From Polymyxa betae (lineage: Eukaryota; Endomyxa; Phytomyxea; Plasmodiophorida; Plasmodiophoridae), in the NCBI GenBank assembly GCA_003693705.1, contig RBZT01000703.1:34919-98918 (forward strand): a DNA stretch of 64,000 nt. The letters run 5' to 3'. The notes below the pieces were generated by a model, which did not search any database, was not told the origin of the DNA, and was given only the letters and a program-made list of their open reading frames with translations. Positions 1-9,455 of the stretch are shown here, piece by piece. The position numbers and the translations under genes are program-made. Position 1 is the first letter of the stretch. Every line of letters begins with the position of its first letter.

Positions 1-1101
1 ATCTCCACCAGGGACAACAGTAGGCGGCTGGTAGTTGATACCGACTTTGAAACCGGTCGGGCACCAATCGACGAAACGGATGGTACGCTTGGTCTTGACG
101 GTGCCGATGGCAGCGTTGACATCCTTGGGGACAACATCACCTCGGTACATCATACAGCAGGCCATGTACTTTCCGTGACGAGGATCACACTTGACCATCT
201 GGTTGGCGGGCTCGAAAACCGAGTTGGTGATTTCGGCGACAGAGAGCTGCTCGTGGTAAGCAATCTCAGCACTGATAACAGGAGCCAGGGCACACAGAGG
301 GAAGTGGATACGCGGGTACGGAACCAAGTTGGTCTGGAATTCGGTCAGATCGACGTTCAGGGCACCATCGAAACGCAGAGAGGCAGTGACGGACGAAATG
401 CACTGAGCGATCAGACGGTTCAGGTTGGTGTAGGTCGGGCGTTCAATGCCGAGATTACGGCGACAGATGTCGTACAAAGCCTCGTTGTCGACCATGAATG
501 CAACATCAGAGTGTTCCATCATAGCGTGGGCACACAGAACCGAGTTGTATGGTTCAACAACGGCGGTGGAGACCTGAGGCGACGGGTAGACAGCGAACTC
601 GATCTTGGACTTCTTGCCGTAGTCGACAGACAGACGTTCCAGAAGCAGGGAACCGAAACCGGAACCGGTACCACCACCGAAGGCGTGGAAGATCATGAAA
701 CCTTGCAGACCAGTGCAGTTGTCGGCCAACTTACGAAGACGGTCCAGGACGAGGTCGATGACTTCCTTTCCGATGGTGTAATGACCACGAGCGTAGTTGT
801 TGGCAGCATCTTCCTTGCCGGAGATCAACTGTTCGGGGTGGAACAGCTGACGGTAGGTACCAGTACGAACTTCATCAACGACGGTGGGCTCCAAGTCGAC
901 CATGACGGTACGAGGGACGTGCTTGCCGGCGCCGGTCTCAGAGAAGAAGGTGTTGAAGGCATCGTCACCACCCCCGATAGTCTTGTCTGATGGCATCTGA
1001 CCATCTGGTTGGATACCGTGCTCGAGGCAGAACAGCTCCCAGCAGGCGTTACCAGTCTGGACACCAGCCTGGCCGATGTGGATAGTGATACACTCACGCA
1101 T
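1..1101 (-). CDS. TUBA: alpha-tubulin, N-terminal 367 residues (cut by window edge)
   Basis: Reading the minus strand from the ATG at 1101 gives an uninterrupted frame beginning [20 protein letters not shown], the unmistakable alpha-tubulin start. The tubulin signature GGGTGSG is present, as is [17 protein letters not shown], which carries the catalytic glutamate that triggers GTP hydrolysis on beta-tubulin. Lys40 lies in PSDKTIGGG, the site acetylated in stable axonemal microtubules of other eukaryotes. The frame runs off the left edge at about residue 367 of a usual 450, so the acidic tail is not visible. No intron is seen in this portion, unlike most neighbours. Codon use is strongly biased to C/G-ending codons, as expected of a highly expressed gene. 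The protein is the alpha subunit of the microtubule heterodimer. Identity is certain; whether it is the only paralogue cannot be told. Confidence 0.98.
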   Translation of the reverse strand, partial: MRECITIHIGQAGVQTGNACWELFCLEHGIQPDGQMPSDKTIGGGDDAFNTFFSETGAGKHVPRTVMVDLEPTVVDEVRTGTYRQLFHPEQLISGKEDAANNYARGHYTIGKEVIDLVLDRLRKLADNCTGLQGFMIFHAFGGGTGSGFGSLLLERLSVDYGKKSKIEFAVYPSPQVSTAVVEPYNSVLCAHAMMEHSDVAFMVDNEALYDICRRNLGIERPTYTNLNRLIAQCISSVTASLRFDGALNVDLTEFQTNLVPYPRIHFPLCALAPVISAEIAYHEQLSVAEITNSVFEPANQMVKCDPRHGKYMACCMMYRGDVVPKDVNAAIGTVKTKRTIRFVDWCPTGFKVGINYQPPTVVPGGD

Positions 1102-1721
1102 GGCGAAGAACGGTGATGACACAAAGAATCAAGACCGATCTAATAGATTAGGGGGAGAGAGTCAACCTCGAAGCAGAGAACGACACGAACGCAACACTGA
1201 CGAGATCACAATGACGGATAGACAGCGAGGTGGAAGAGAGACCGAGGTACACTTGAGGGTACGAGTGCGATCTGCGCGTCACAGACTCACGCTGGGAGGC
1301 TGCGTTCCCTGTCACCCTCAAACCTTACGAGATCATAGCGGCCTCCCTTAAATTCCAACCTGAATTATGCGCGCGGGCATCCGAGCTGGGATGAAAATGG
1401 CGCGAAACTGGCGAAGCCCAATGTAAAAATCGCTCGAGGTAGTTTATTCATTTTGCATACTGAAAAATCATTACTCTATCAAGAATCACAATCACCTGCA
1501 ATCCCAGGAGCAATTGCGACATTTCGGCTATGCCTTGTCTATATAAATAGAATGGGCGGTTTTCATGATAGCCTCCAACATGTTATGCTTTGCCTGCCTA
1601 AACGTAAATTCGCACGTCTCTTACATGCATGATGCTCTTCTAACCATAAATTCTTATCTCGACTCGATCAGCAAAAAATGTATAGAAATTGCGCTGCATA
1701 GGAGATGACGCTGCAGTCGCC
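1102..1721. promoter_or_regulatory. divergent intergenic region between alpha-tubulin and the DNAJC11-like gene
   Basis: About 600 bases separate two head-to-head start codons, so both promoters should lie here. A TATA-like run, tctatataaatag, sits at 1538-1550, some 170 bases upstream of the rightward gene's ATG. The left half (1102-1350) is purine-rich and carries an open but unconvincing plus-strand ORF with no recognisable domain. No J-domain exon is visible upstream of the DNAJC11-like gene. The promoter assignment is inferred from gene orientation and the TATA-like string only. Confidence 0.4.
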
Positions 1722-3101
1722 ATGACGAATTTAGCCGTGGGACGACTGCTCCCGCCTGTAATCGAATTAGATGCACTTGATGATCGCAGGCAGCCATTCC
1801 TGGCATTAGTCGGAAGCTCAGGGTTCCCTGGTGCCAATGTATCTGCCGATGTGGATACCATCCGGAGGTGGCCCTATCCCGTCATCTCGTCGCTGACCAT
1901 GATGCAATTCTGGACGCTGTCAGCATGGCAGAAGGCTCGCATTGATGTCAGCGCCGCCGCTGGTATCAAACGTCCCTCGAGCATTGGCGTTTTCATAATT
2001 GTCTGCCCTGATCGAGACTCCCGGTTCCGATTCGGCCTGGTCAATTCGGAACGCCTCGCAATCGACGCCTATGCTGAGAAACAAATTAAGGAGCACACAT
2101 TCGGTGTCGGTTTACGGCCCGATGGCGACGATATCTCCAGAGCCATGATCTCCTGGTCGGGCGTACTGGTCCCGAAGTCGACCACCGCCCGAATGGACGC
2201 ATTCTTCGGGCCCGATGGTCCAGGACATGCTTGGAGCATTCTGTCTACACCTCAAGGCCCTGACGGGCTCAGGCTGCGGTTTTCGATGGATGGATCGAAA
2301 ACCGCGAAGCCGATACCCATGCTGGCAATGTCGCAACCGATATCATCTGGGCAGAGGGTTTTCCTCAGGCTGAAGCTGGATTCAGTGGAGGTCGGACTGG
2401 CTGTTGAGCCGAAGGAAGGGATGGCCGTTAACGTTGGCTTGCTGTCTAGCCATAACAAGGGGCTAGCTGTCAACCTGCGGTTTCAGCTTCGATTCTTCAC
2501 TGTCACTCTCCCGATCTGGATCAGTAAAGATCCTCAAGATCTGCACACAACAATTATGTGTCTTGTAATACCGGCCACTCTCTGGGGCCTATGGAACACT
2601 GTTCCGCTTTTCACCGCTCGCAGACGTCAGCTACATGACGAGCGTCGAATGGCGGCTCATCGCAGTCTCGGTCTGAAGATTGAGAATCTACGCCATCGAA
2701 GACAGTTTGCTCTAGAGCAGCAACAAGCCATGAAAGCTGAAGCTGAAGCAAGACGTCGCGCAGAAGTGGCGAAAAGTGGGCTCATCGTTGAGAGCGCTCT
2801 GTTCTATATTGATGATGTTGATCCCGCAAGGGCGTCCACAGCGAAAAGGAGAGGTCCTGAGTTTAGTTCGGAGCTCGATGTCACCATTCCATTGCAATTC
2901 TGGGTCAACGACTCAAAGCTGACAATCGCTTCAGCACCAAAACGGTCAATGCTTGGGTTCTACTGCCCATTTGCTCCCGGTGTGGATAAAGCTCGACCAA
3001 AGCTGCGAGTGCGTTATTCATACCAAGGCGCTGCCTATACCTGTACTGTTGCCGAATGTGAGCCTTTGAGGTTACCTGATATAAGGCATTCCCGTATATA
3101 A
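1722..3101 (+). CDS. DNAJC11: DNAJC11-like protein lacking the J domain
   Basis: A single-exon frame of 459 residues. The C-terminal part matches the DUF3395 domain of DNAJC11: a hydrophobic segment with LWGLWNTVPLF near residues 285-300, a charged helix rich in Arg, Glu and Ala, then DVTIPLQFWVNDSKL, LGFYCPF, LRVRYSYQG and CEPLRLP, all in family order. The middle part is beta-rich, as in the barrel-like region of DNAJC11. DNAJC11 is a mitochondrial outer-membrane protein associated with MICOS and cristae organisation. The usual N-terminal J domain with its HPD motif is absent. The frame closes at a TAG at 1683-1685, 36 bases before the first ATG, and no upstream J-domain exon is visible. The frame could start at TTG 1689, but ATG 1722 is preferred. 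It is therefore a J-less paralogue or a lineage-specific loss. Confidence 0.8.
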   Translation: MTNLAVGRLLPPVIELDALDDRRQPFLALVGSSGFPGANVSADVDTIRRWPYPVISSLTMMQFWTLSAWQKARIDVSAAAGIKRPSSIGVFIIVCPDRDSRFRFGLVNSERLAIDAYAEKQIKEHTFGVGLRPDGDDISRAMISWSGVLVPKSTTARMDAFFGPDGPGHAWSILSTPQGPDGLRLRFSMDGSKTAKPIPMLAMSQPISSGQRVFLRLKLDSVEVGLAVEPKEGMAVNVGLLSSHNKGLAVNLRFQLRFFTVTLPIWISKDPQDLHTTIMCLVIPATLWGLWNTVPLFTARRRQLHDERRMAAHRSLGLKIENLRHRRQFALEQQQAMKAEAEARRRAEVAKSGLIVESALFYIDDVDPARASTAKRRGPEFSSELDVTIPLQFWVNDSKLTIASAPKRSMLGFYCPFAPGVDKARPKLRVRYSYQGAAYTCTVAECEPLRLPDIRHSRI

Positions 3102-3247
3102 ATAAATCTATAACAATGAAATGTCTAACTTTGTTTTCAATTTAGACATAATATCTCATACATGCCTGAAAAACATTTTTTATCGAAGTTGTCGCTGCCA
3201 CGCGGTTGCGGTTCTGTTTCAGTGGACTCTGTGCGTCTCGCTTCAGC

Positions 3248-3654
3248 ATGTCCTGGAGAGTGCCAAGTGCATTCTCGTCGTCCTTATTATGGCTGGGACG
3301 TCATAACTCGCTGCCTTCAGCTCCCAATTTCACCCAATTTATTGCTTCCCTGTCTGGTATGGTTCTTGTGCTCGAAGGTGTCTATCTGTTCTTATGCTCT
3401 CAACATCAGGCCGGTTTATAGAATCTCCTTCACCGTACAAACTCCCGAACGGAACTGGATATCTCCCATTGGATCTGAATTCGGAACGCACACCTGATGA
3501 TTTAGTTGTGGATATCCAAAAGAAACCATTCGACCGTCAGCAAATCATTGACATGTGGGCCGATAGCACTCTACGCAAGCGAAAGCTGAAGATGAACAAG
3601 CATAAGCGACGTAAGCGCAGGAAGGCGATCCGAAGCAAGACCAATCAAATTTAG
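3248..3654 (+). CDS. mS38: mitochondrial small ribosomal subunit protein mS38
   Basis: Two exons, 3248-3356 and 3410-3654, join across a 53-nt GT-AG intron in phase 1 to give about 117 residues. The C-terminus holds ADSTLRKRKLKMNKHKRRKR, the hallmark of the COX24_C/AURKAIP1 family (DUF1713), which is mS38 of the mitoribosomal small subunit. The N-terminus (MSWRVPSAFSSSLLWLGRHN) is Arg/Ser-rich with few acids, a good matrix-targeting presequence. This supports the upstream ATG and the intron over the internal ATG at 3394. The protein is expected to sit near the mRNA decoding site of the mitoribosome. The gene starts about 150 bases after the DNAJC11-like stop, in the same direction but presumably with its own promoter. 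Confidence 0.82.
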
Positions 3655-3875
3655 TCGTCGGCAGCTACATCGCCCCATCTTTCGACATCCATCACACAAT
3701 ACAGAATGGCCATTGAAGACTGTAGAGTTGACACGTTACTGATTCACAGAGCAGACAGAGCCTTCACTCTCGTTCCATGATAGTGGAATCGGCAAAAGCT
3801 TGTCATAATGATATTGTCAAGCTTTGTTGAATCTAGCTCTGTCGTGATCGGCATAATACCTTCCAGCTCAACACG

Positions 3876-4939
3876 ATGTCTGCGCGGCGAGGTTCGTTTA
3901 GCAGAAAACGAGCGCGATCTTTCGATACCAGCCTTGGCCATAACTTTAGCATTCAGCAACCGAAGTAAGTGGTTGCATGGAAAATGTGTTAGAAAGCGTT
4001 GAAACAGATTTGCAGAAGCAAAGTTTTGAAACGGGGTTCTTCGTCTACCCGTGTAGAGATGGATTTCTTTTTTTATATATGCATGGTAGTTTTCACTAAA
4101 TCACCAAAGCCGCTTTCCAATGAGGGCCACTCTAGGTACTGGATCAGTCGAGTGCCACAAAGTTCAATGCATTAGCAATGTTTAAGCGGTTCCAGCAAAA
4201 GTACGAATAGAATTTGCAGCTGAATCCTACCTGAAGCGTTTTTAGAAGTCACAAGCCAAGAACAGGAGATAACTCTCTATACATGTATGCTTGCATAGTT
4301 ATTTCCAGTAAAGTAGAAGTTCCTGCACATATGTTCAAGATTGATTGTTAACATGTGGCCTAGTTTTTCGAGAACACGCCTTATCAGTTGAATGTCAGAA
4401 ATGTTTGGAACTCTTATTTAAAAGGCGATGTTTCGTTCTCCTACAAAGATCTCAGAACTGCTGAGTGGGAGTGCCTTATACTACTTGACTTCAGCATCGA
4501 CTGCAGAATGTCATCGCCATATTTTTGGGCAATCGAAATGCTTGAGACATCAGAATTCGCCTGTCAAATATTAGCTAAAGTTAGTATGAAAAAAAAACGA
4601 AAGTCTAACTAACGCAATTGCGAAAACAGATAAACAGCCATACAGATGTTCTGCTAAGTCTTGCCTTACTACGATTCCAAGATGTTACTCGCTCAGATTT
4701 CCGTTTGCTGGATGCAATGGTGATAACGATGATCATGCTTAACGGAGAATAGATACTAATGGGTTATATAGGCGTTGTATATTGCTGTCTCTGCATTCGA
4801 GAGCGAATCTTCTTCGACAAGTAGAAAGTATTCTGCAGAGATTACCGAAAAGCTTGCCGGTCATTGTGATATATCAACACAAGACTTGGTCTCCAGCGCG
4901 AATCAAATGCTAGATGAATTAATGAATCCGATAGATTGA
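3876..4939 (+). CDS. cyclin-fold protein (cyclin-like)
   Basis: Splicing about seven exons by eye gives a basic, Ser/Arg-rich N-terminus (MSARRGSFSRKRARSF) followed by two cyclin folds. The first cyclin box includes SSATKFNALAMFKRF, then MYACIVISSKVEVP, equivalent to the conserved LAsKvEE helix of cyclins. It continues into YKDLRTAEWECLILLDFSID, equivalent to the fifth helix. The second box includes LLSLALLRFQDV and ALYIAVSAFES. Introns include a 41-nt one at 4347-4387 and one with a textbook CTAAC branch site near 4608-4613. The exact ends of the first two introns are uncertain. Cyclins activate a cyclin-dependent kinase; the subfamily (cell-cycle or transcriptional) cannot be assigned by eye. 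The gene ends at TGA 4937-4939. Confidence 0.65.
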
Positions 4940-5004
4940 GTTTATATTACGATAAATTGTAAGTAAGCACACCGTTAAACCTCAATATACAGCAAATGCT
5001 TGCA

Positions 5005-5700
5005 TTAGCTAACCTTCTTTAGCCTCACAGCGATGTAGAAGCATACAGACTCGAGGACACATTGAATACCAATGATAGCTATCAGCCAATTGAGATGTCT
5101 TTGTAGAATTCCAGCCATCACTGGTAAGCATCTGCCAGATTCGCATGATAACCGTGCTTGGACGTCTTCTTTAAATGTATCATCTTTTCTGTTCCAGAAA
5201 TTGAATATTAGCGACTTAGATCCAACTCTGTACGTAATTAAAGCTATGCAGATAGCGATATGAGTTAGAAAAATCGATAAGAAACAGATGCAGATCAGCC
5301 GGAGCCGAACTCGACTATTCAAATTCCAAATAGTCACTGCGAGAGGCAATGGTAAAACAGCTGGAACCAACGCCGCCAAGCACAAGGAATATAATATATG
5401 ATTGGATGGAAATGTCGTCATGACATAGCATGTGATGGCGATTGTAATAATTGCCATAAAGGTCAGGATCAGGGTCGCCCTGAACAATTTCGTGACACCG
5501 CTTGCTGGAATTCCATATACAAGCGAGGTCGTTCGGGTCCAGCGCTTCTCCTCCTGGCGGCGCAATCTGTACTCGTAGACCAGATAGCGCTGCGAGTACG
5601 TAATAGTGTCGTCATCGTCAATGTCGGCCATTGAAGTCGGACATTCGAAATACCAATCGGCAATCGCACTTTGAACTTTTAGCGAAAACTCACCAGACAA
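5005..5700 (-). CDS. four-helix membrane protein, tetraspanin-like topology
   Basis: A single-exon frame of 231 residues. A soluble N-terminus of about 70 residues (rich in Asp, then Arg/Glu) precedes four hydrophobic segments: around residues 72-95, 101-124, 134-158 and 206-228. Between helices 3 and 4 lies a loop of about 45 residues with two cysteines (SCESGRCLP). Short first loop, long last loop and paired cysteines resemble tetraspanins, but the family's CCG motif is absent. I do not recognise the family. It lies 44 bases downstream of another membrane-protein gene on the same strand, so the pair may be functionally linked or co-transcribed; that is inference. A role in a plasma or endomembrane is likely, and the function is unknown. 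Confidence 0.55.
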   Translation of the reverse strand: MSGEFSLKVQSAIADWYFECPTSMADIDDDDTITYSQRYLVYEYRLRRQEEKRWTRTTSLVYGIPASGVTKLFRATLILTFMAIITIAITCYVMTTFPSNHILYSLCLAALVPAVLPLPLAVTIWNLNSRVRLRLICICFLSIFLTHIAICIALITYRVGSKSLIFNFWNRKDDTFKEDVQARLSCESGRCLPVMAGILQRHLNWLIAIIGIQCVLESVCFYIAVRLKKVS

Positions 5701-5744
5701 TTGCTAAGCAATGTAGTTTCGTTCAGGTGTATTATTACAGTATT

Positions 5745-6641
5745 CTATACCTCCATAACATCTTCAGATCGCCGCCGATTCATTTTCTTATAAACAAAAT
5801 AGCCGGTGGCAGTGACAAACAATAAACCGACAAAGGCCAGAACAACCATCCAGATCCAGGATGTGCTTGAATCTCCACTTCCAGGTTGGTCTTGTTGAAA
5901 GTAGTGATCGTCGCTCAAAGACTCAGCGACATTAAAGGTTTGTGCAGCATTTTTTTCTAATTGATCAGGATCTGTTTTAGCGGCGTCATCATCCGGTGTG
6001 GGCGATGAAGTCCCGGCTTTGAATGTTTTGATTTGATCGATGGCATAAGTCACTGTTGGAACTGTGAATGCTGTCAACGCTAATGTTCCTTTGAAGGCCC
6101 AAAGTGTTTTGAAGAAGGTGGCAAACATCATATACGTCATATAGATAGCGAAATAGATGTTATAGAATCCCGAAGAGAAAGATGACACCATCATGATTGT
6201 CAGCCACTTCTCCCTAATCAAGGTAAGAAATCTGACGATAGGTTGCGGCAGGGATAATCCTGAGCTTTTTTGAATCAGTTCAGCAACGAGCGGATTGCTC
6301 ATTCCTGCCTCGACCATCTCAAACGTTGGCTGGACAGCGTCAACAGCCGCTTGCTCGACACGAGACCGTTCGTTGTCGTTACGAGCGAAAAGATAGTTCT
6401 TGTAGCCTTGTAGGCGTTTGACAATCTCGCCCAGCCTGCGATACCACCTGCTGTTAGGCAAACTATTCTCTGGTGAAGACTCTGTGGTAGTCCTCTGTTC
6501 AGGGCTGGGAACTGGTCCGGTGGATTCTGGGACAGAACCAACAGTTGCATCCTGCTCTGTTATCTCAACACCATTTGTGGAGTGCAGCAGTAATATAATG
6601 ACTAGGAGGGCAGAGAGCGAGAACTCCAACCTGAGACGCAT
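5745..6641 (-). CDS. putative secretory-pathway membrane protein with signal peptide
   Basis: A 298-residue frame from the ATG at 6641. Upstream in-frame codons to 6812 exist, but this start gives a clean signal peptide (MRLRLEFSLSALLVIILLL) and a likely cleavage site after STNG. Then come a Ser/Thr/Pro/Glu-rich lumenal stretch, a basic helical region (residues 70-120), and two moderately hydrophobic segments around residues 145-195 (with FYNIYFAIYMTYMMF). A strong transmembrane helix, WIWMVVLAFVGLLFVTATGY, lies near the C-terminus, followed by a short basic tail, KKMNRRRSED. No recognised domain was found. It is probably a plasma-membrane or ER/Golgi protein. It directly precedes the four-helix protein at 5005-5700 on the same strand. 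Confidence 0.6.
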   Translation of the reverse strand: MRLRLEFSLSALLVIILLLHSTNGVEITEQDATVGSVPESTGPVPSPEQRTTTESSPENSLPNSRWYRRLGEIVKRLQGYKNYLFARNDNERSRVEQAAVDAVQPTFEMVEAGMSNPLVAELIQKSSGLSLPQPIVRFLTLIREKWLTIMMVSSFSSGFYNIYFAIYMTYMMFATFFKTLWAFKGTLALTAFTVPTVTYAIDQIKTFKAGTSSPTPDDDAAKTDPDQLEKNAAQTFNVAESLSDDHYFQQDQPGSGDSSTSWIWMVVLAFVGLLFVTATGYFVYKKMNRRRSEDVMEV

Positions 6642-6912
6642 GTGTAACTTTGTCAGCCCGGAAGCAAATGATTTCACCGCAGGGACACCCCGCGCGGAAA
6701 TTGAATGGATTTCTAAAGGGTCACAACCTCGGTCGTGAAGCGTGGTGCCATGGCTGGAAGTAACACATCGATCATTATTCCTGATTAATCCATTATGGGA
6801 ATTGGGGCCCAAATGCCTTTTATAAATGTCACATTTTAAGTACAGTCATCGTCTGTCAAGACTCAACATTAAAAGGCGCGCAGCCCTCATTCCCCTTTAT
6901 GCCAGTTGCTTG

Positions 6913-8427
6913 ATGTTTAGAAGAATCGTGGTCATTGCTGTATCGCTGCTGTTAGTACAGGCAGAACGAAACAACAATTGGGCTGTGCTTGTAAGAAGTG
7001 CTGTTTTAATAAATAGCTTGATGTGGACCCGATTTTCAGGTGGATACCTCGCGATACTTCTTCAATTATCGCCATGTGGCTGATACGCTTAGCTTTTACC
7101 ATACAGTGAAAGCTGCTGGTATCCCTGACTCTCAGATAATTTTGATGCTTGCTGATGATATGGCTTGCAATCCACGAAATGCCATGCCTGGTCAAATGTT
7201 TAATAATCGGGAGCACGACATCGATTTATATGGGAAGGTGCTCAGTTTCCATATTTGACATTGATAAATGTTAAGATTTTTCAAAAACCTTCAATGTGTC
7301 GATGTGGCTACGTTTTAAGCTTAGATTAGGACGTCGAGGTCGATTACCGAGGCACCGACGTCACCGTTGAAAACTTCATTCGCGTTTTGACCAACCGGCA
7401 CAGCAAAGGCACAGCAAAATCTAAACGATTATTGACAGTGAGCTCCGTAGCAACTAAACTGATGTCCTGTTCAATTTGTTTATACAGGATGAGTCCAGTA
7501 ATATTCTAATTTTTATGGCTGGTCATGGCGGAGACGAATTTTTGAAGTAAGTTTGCTCGAACTCATGTTTTGCTATTTGGAAAACTTCTTTGCTTAACTC
7601 ATGTTCAAACTTGAACTTTTGTACATCAAATTGTCTCAGTTTTCTCCTAGGTTTCAGGATTTGGAGGTACTATCATTGACGGTATTGGCAAGCCGCAAGT
7701 GCTCAGAATATTGCAGGAAATCACAAGTCAAGATATTGCTGATGCTCTTGATCAGATGGCGATTCAACGTCGATTCAATGAGATTTTGTTCATAGTAGAT
7801 ACATGTCAAGCCAGTACGCTGTATACCAGGTTTCGAGCGAAGAACGTTGTCGGGATGGGAAGCAGTAGCAAAGGCGAGAATTCATACTCTCACCATAGCG
7901 ATCCTGTTCTCGGCGTTAGCGTTATCGATAGGTTCACGTACTATGCTCTTGAATTTCTGGAGAAACGACTATCCCAAACGAAATCTTCGAAGGCAACTTT
8001 GCAGGACTTTGTAGGTTACTTTTCGTTTCGATTGGATTGTTCTATTTCGCTTTGCAGAATATATTCTTTAATTAACTAAATTTGCCTGCAGACCGATCAC
8101 TTCTCATATTCTAAGCTTCGGTCGAATCATAAAATTCGTGGCGATTTGATCAACCGTAACTTGTCGTCGATTCTGATTACCGAATTCTTTTCTGCTGTCA
8201 CATCAATTGAATCCCAACCATATTTTTACCCAATCAAGGCGACGAAAACCGGTCATAACAAGCAGAATGAGGCTGAATTTGTTGCTGAGTCGACTTCAGA
8301 AAACGTCAATCCCGAATCTACATTTACAGAATTTGCTTCTCCTGAGCAGACACTATCATTGATTATTGTTATGGTATCTTTGTGTATATATCTCGATCGG
8401 AGATTTTTTAGCAATAAACAAGCATAA
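6913..8427 (+). CDS. GPI8: GPI-anchor transamidase catalytic subunit (GPI8/PIG-K)
   Basis: Seven exons splice into a caspase-fold cysteine protease (family C13). The order is: signal peptide ([17 protein letters not shown]), [49 protein letters not shown], then [12 protein letters not shown] with the catalytic His and [10 protein letters not shown] with the catalytic Cys. All are diagnostic of GPI8. A C-terminal hydrophobic helix ([15 protein letters not shown]) ends in a short basic tail, as in the type I ER membrane subunit. The enzyme cleaves the C-terminal signal of precursor proteins in the ER lumen and attaches the GPI anchor. Clear introns include 6991-7039 (49 nt), 7238-7329, 7438-7487 (50 nt) and one beginning after 7535. 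No frameshift or missing catalytic residue was seen. Neighbouring genes are unrelated. Confidence 0.95.
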
Positions 8428-8476
8428 AGGATGCAGAACTTGATCAAGTGATGATGACGCTCTGTATTCAACGTGT

Positions 8477-9206
8477 TTATGCAGTGAAATTTTTGACCAT
8501 TTTTCGGTAATCTTCAATGTGCGATGCCACAGACAGATCCATGCTTTTGTCACCGATATTGACAACCAAACCTCCCAGAATTTCAGGCTGCACTTTCGTC
8601 TGTATCTCTAACTTCTCTCCTTGCTTCAGATGCTTGGACAGAGCTTTTTCAAGGGCTTTGGATTCATCTGCAGACATTGGCGCTGCGGTGATGACCTCAG
8701 CCACTACTTTGCCACTGTGCGCATCAACAATCTTTTGGAAGTCATGAGCAATGACAGCTAAATCTGGAAGACGCCCGTTTTCAACAAGGACACCAAGAAA
8801 CCTCGAGGTCGTCTCGCAAACGTTCTTGCCGAACATCTTGTCAATTTTCGCTCTCTTCTCGTCCTTGTTAATGGTAGGATCCTACAGCAACATTATAAGC
8901 TTGGACAACTGAAGGATTTTTAAGTGATCCCGCACTGGAGAAACTGTGCAGTTTACAAGCGAATCCAAAAGTTAGAAAAAAAAATTGATCAAGCATTCTG
9001 ACCTTAAGGAAGTCTTCGAAAGCGTCATTGGTATCAGCAAGGTTTTGAAGAGCAGATAGCTCAGAGGCGACTTTGTCAACCGATTTGGCCTCAGCGGCAG
9101 CGTTATAAAGAGCATGGGCATAGCGGCCACCGACTCCAAACAATTGGATTGGAGACGAAGCGGCAGCCGACAAGCATCTTCGGCTACGAATCAATCGGCT
9201 CAGCAT
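8477..9206 (-). CDS. ATP5: mitochondrial ATP synthase OSCP subunit (ATP5O)
   Basis: Two exons, 9206-9003 and 8881-8477, flank one intron of 121 nt (longer than most here). They give 202 residues, normal for OSCP. The protein starts with an Arg/Ser-rich presequence (MLSRLIRSRRCLSAAASSP), then GVGGRYAHALYNAAAE, the conserved start of the mature delta/OSCP family. After the intron come DPTINKDEKRAKID and LVENGRLPDLAVIAHDF, and near the end the family signature GGLVVNIGDKSMDLSV. OSCP joins the F1 head to the peripheral stalk of complex V at the matrix face of the inner membrane. An in-frame upstream Met exists at 9275, but that would hide the presequence behind a hydrophobic stretch, so 9206 is preferred. 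It is convergent with GPI8, with stop codons 49 bases apart. Confidence 0.93.
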
Positions 9207-9455
9207 GATAAAGAAGGTGGCGACAGAGCACAGCCAAAGACAGATTATGTATGCCGGACATACGAGGAAACCCACACATACAGAGACACTGGGTCATAAT
9301 TTCATTACTCGTTAGCCAGGCAGAGTGCTCAACAATGGGCCTATTTAGAAACAGAAAAGAGATGTTGATCGAGGATTAATTACAAGGGCATATTTCAACA
9401 GCTGAACGCCAAGGTTTGTAATTTATAAAGACATTGATTTTGGACAATGAGATTT

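Noticed and set aside
175-990. Plus-strand ORF of 271 codons over the tubulin gene
   Set aside because: It is the antisense shadow of a highly biased alpha-tubulin coding sequence; no domain is seen in it.
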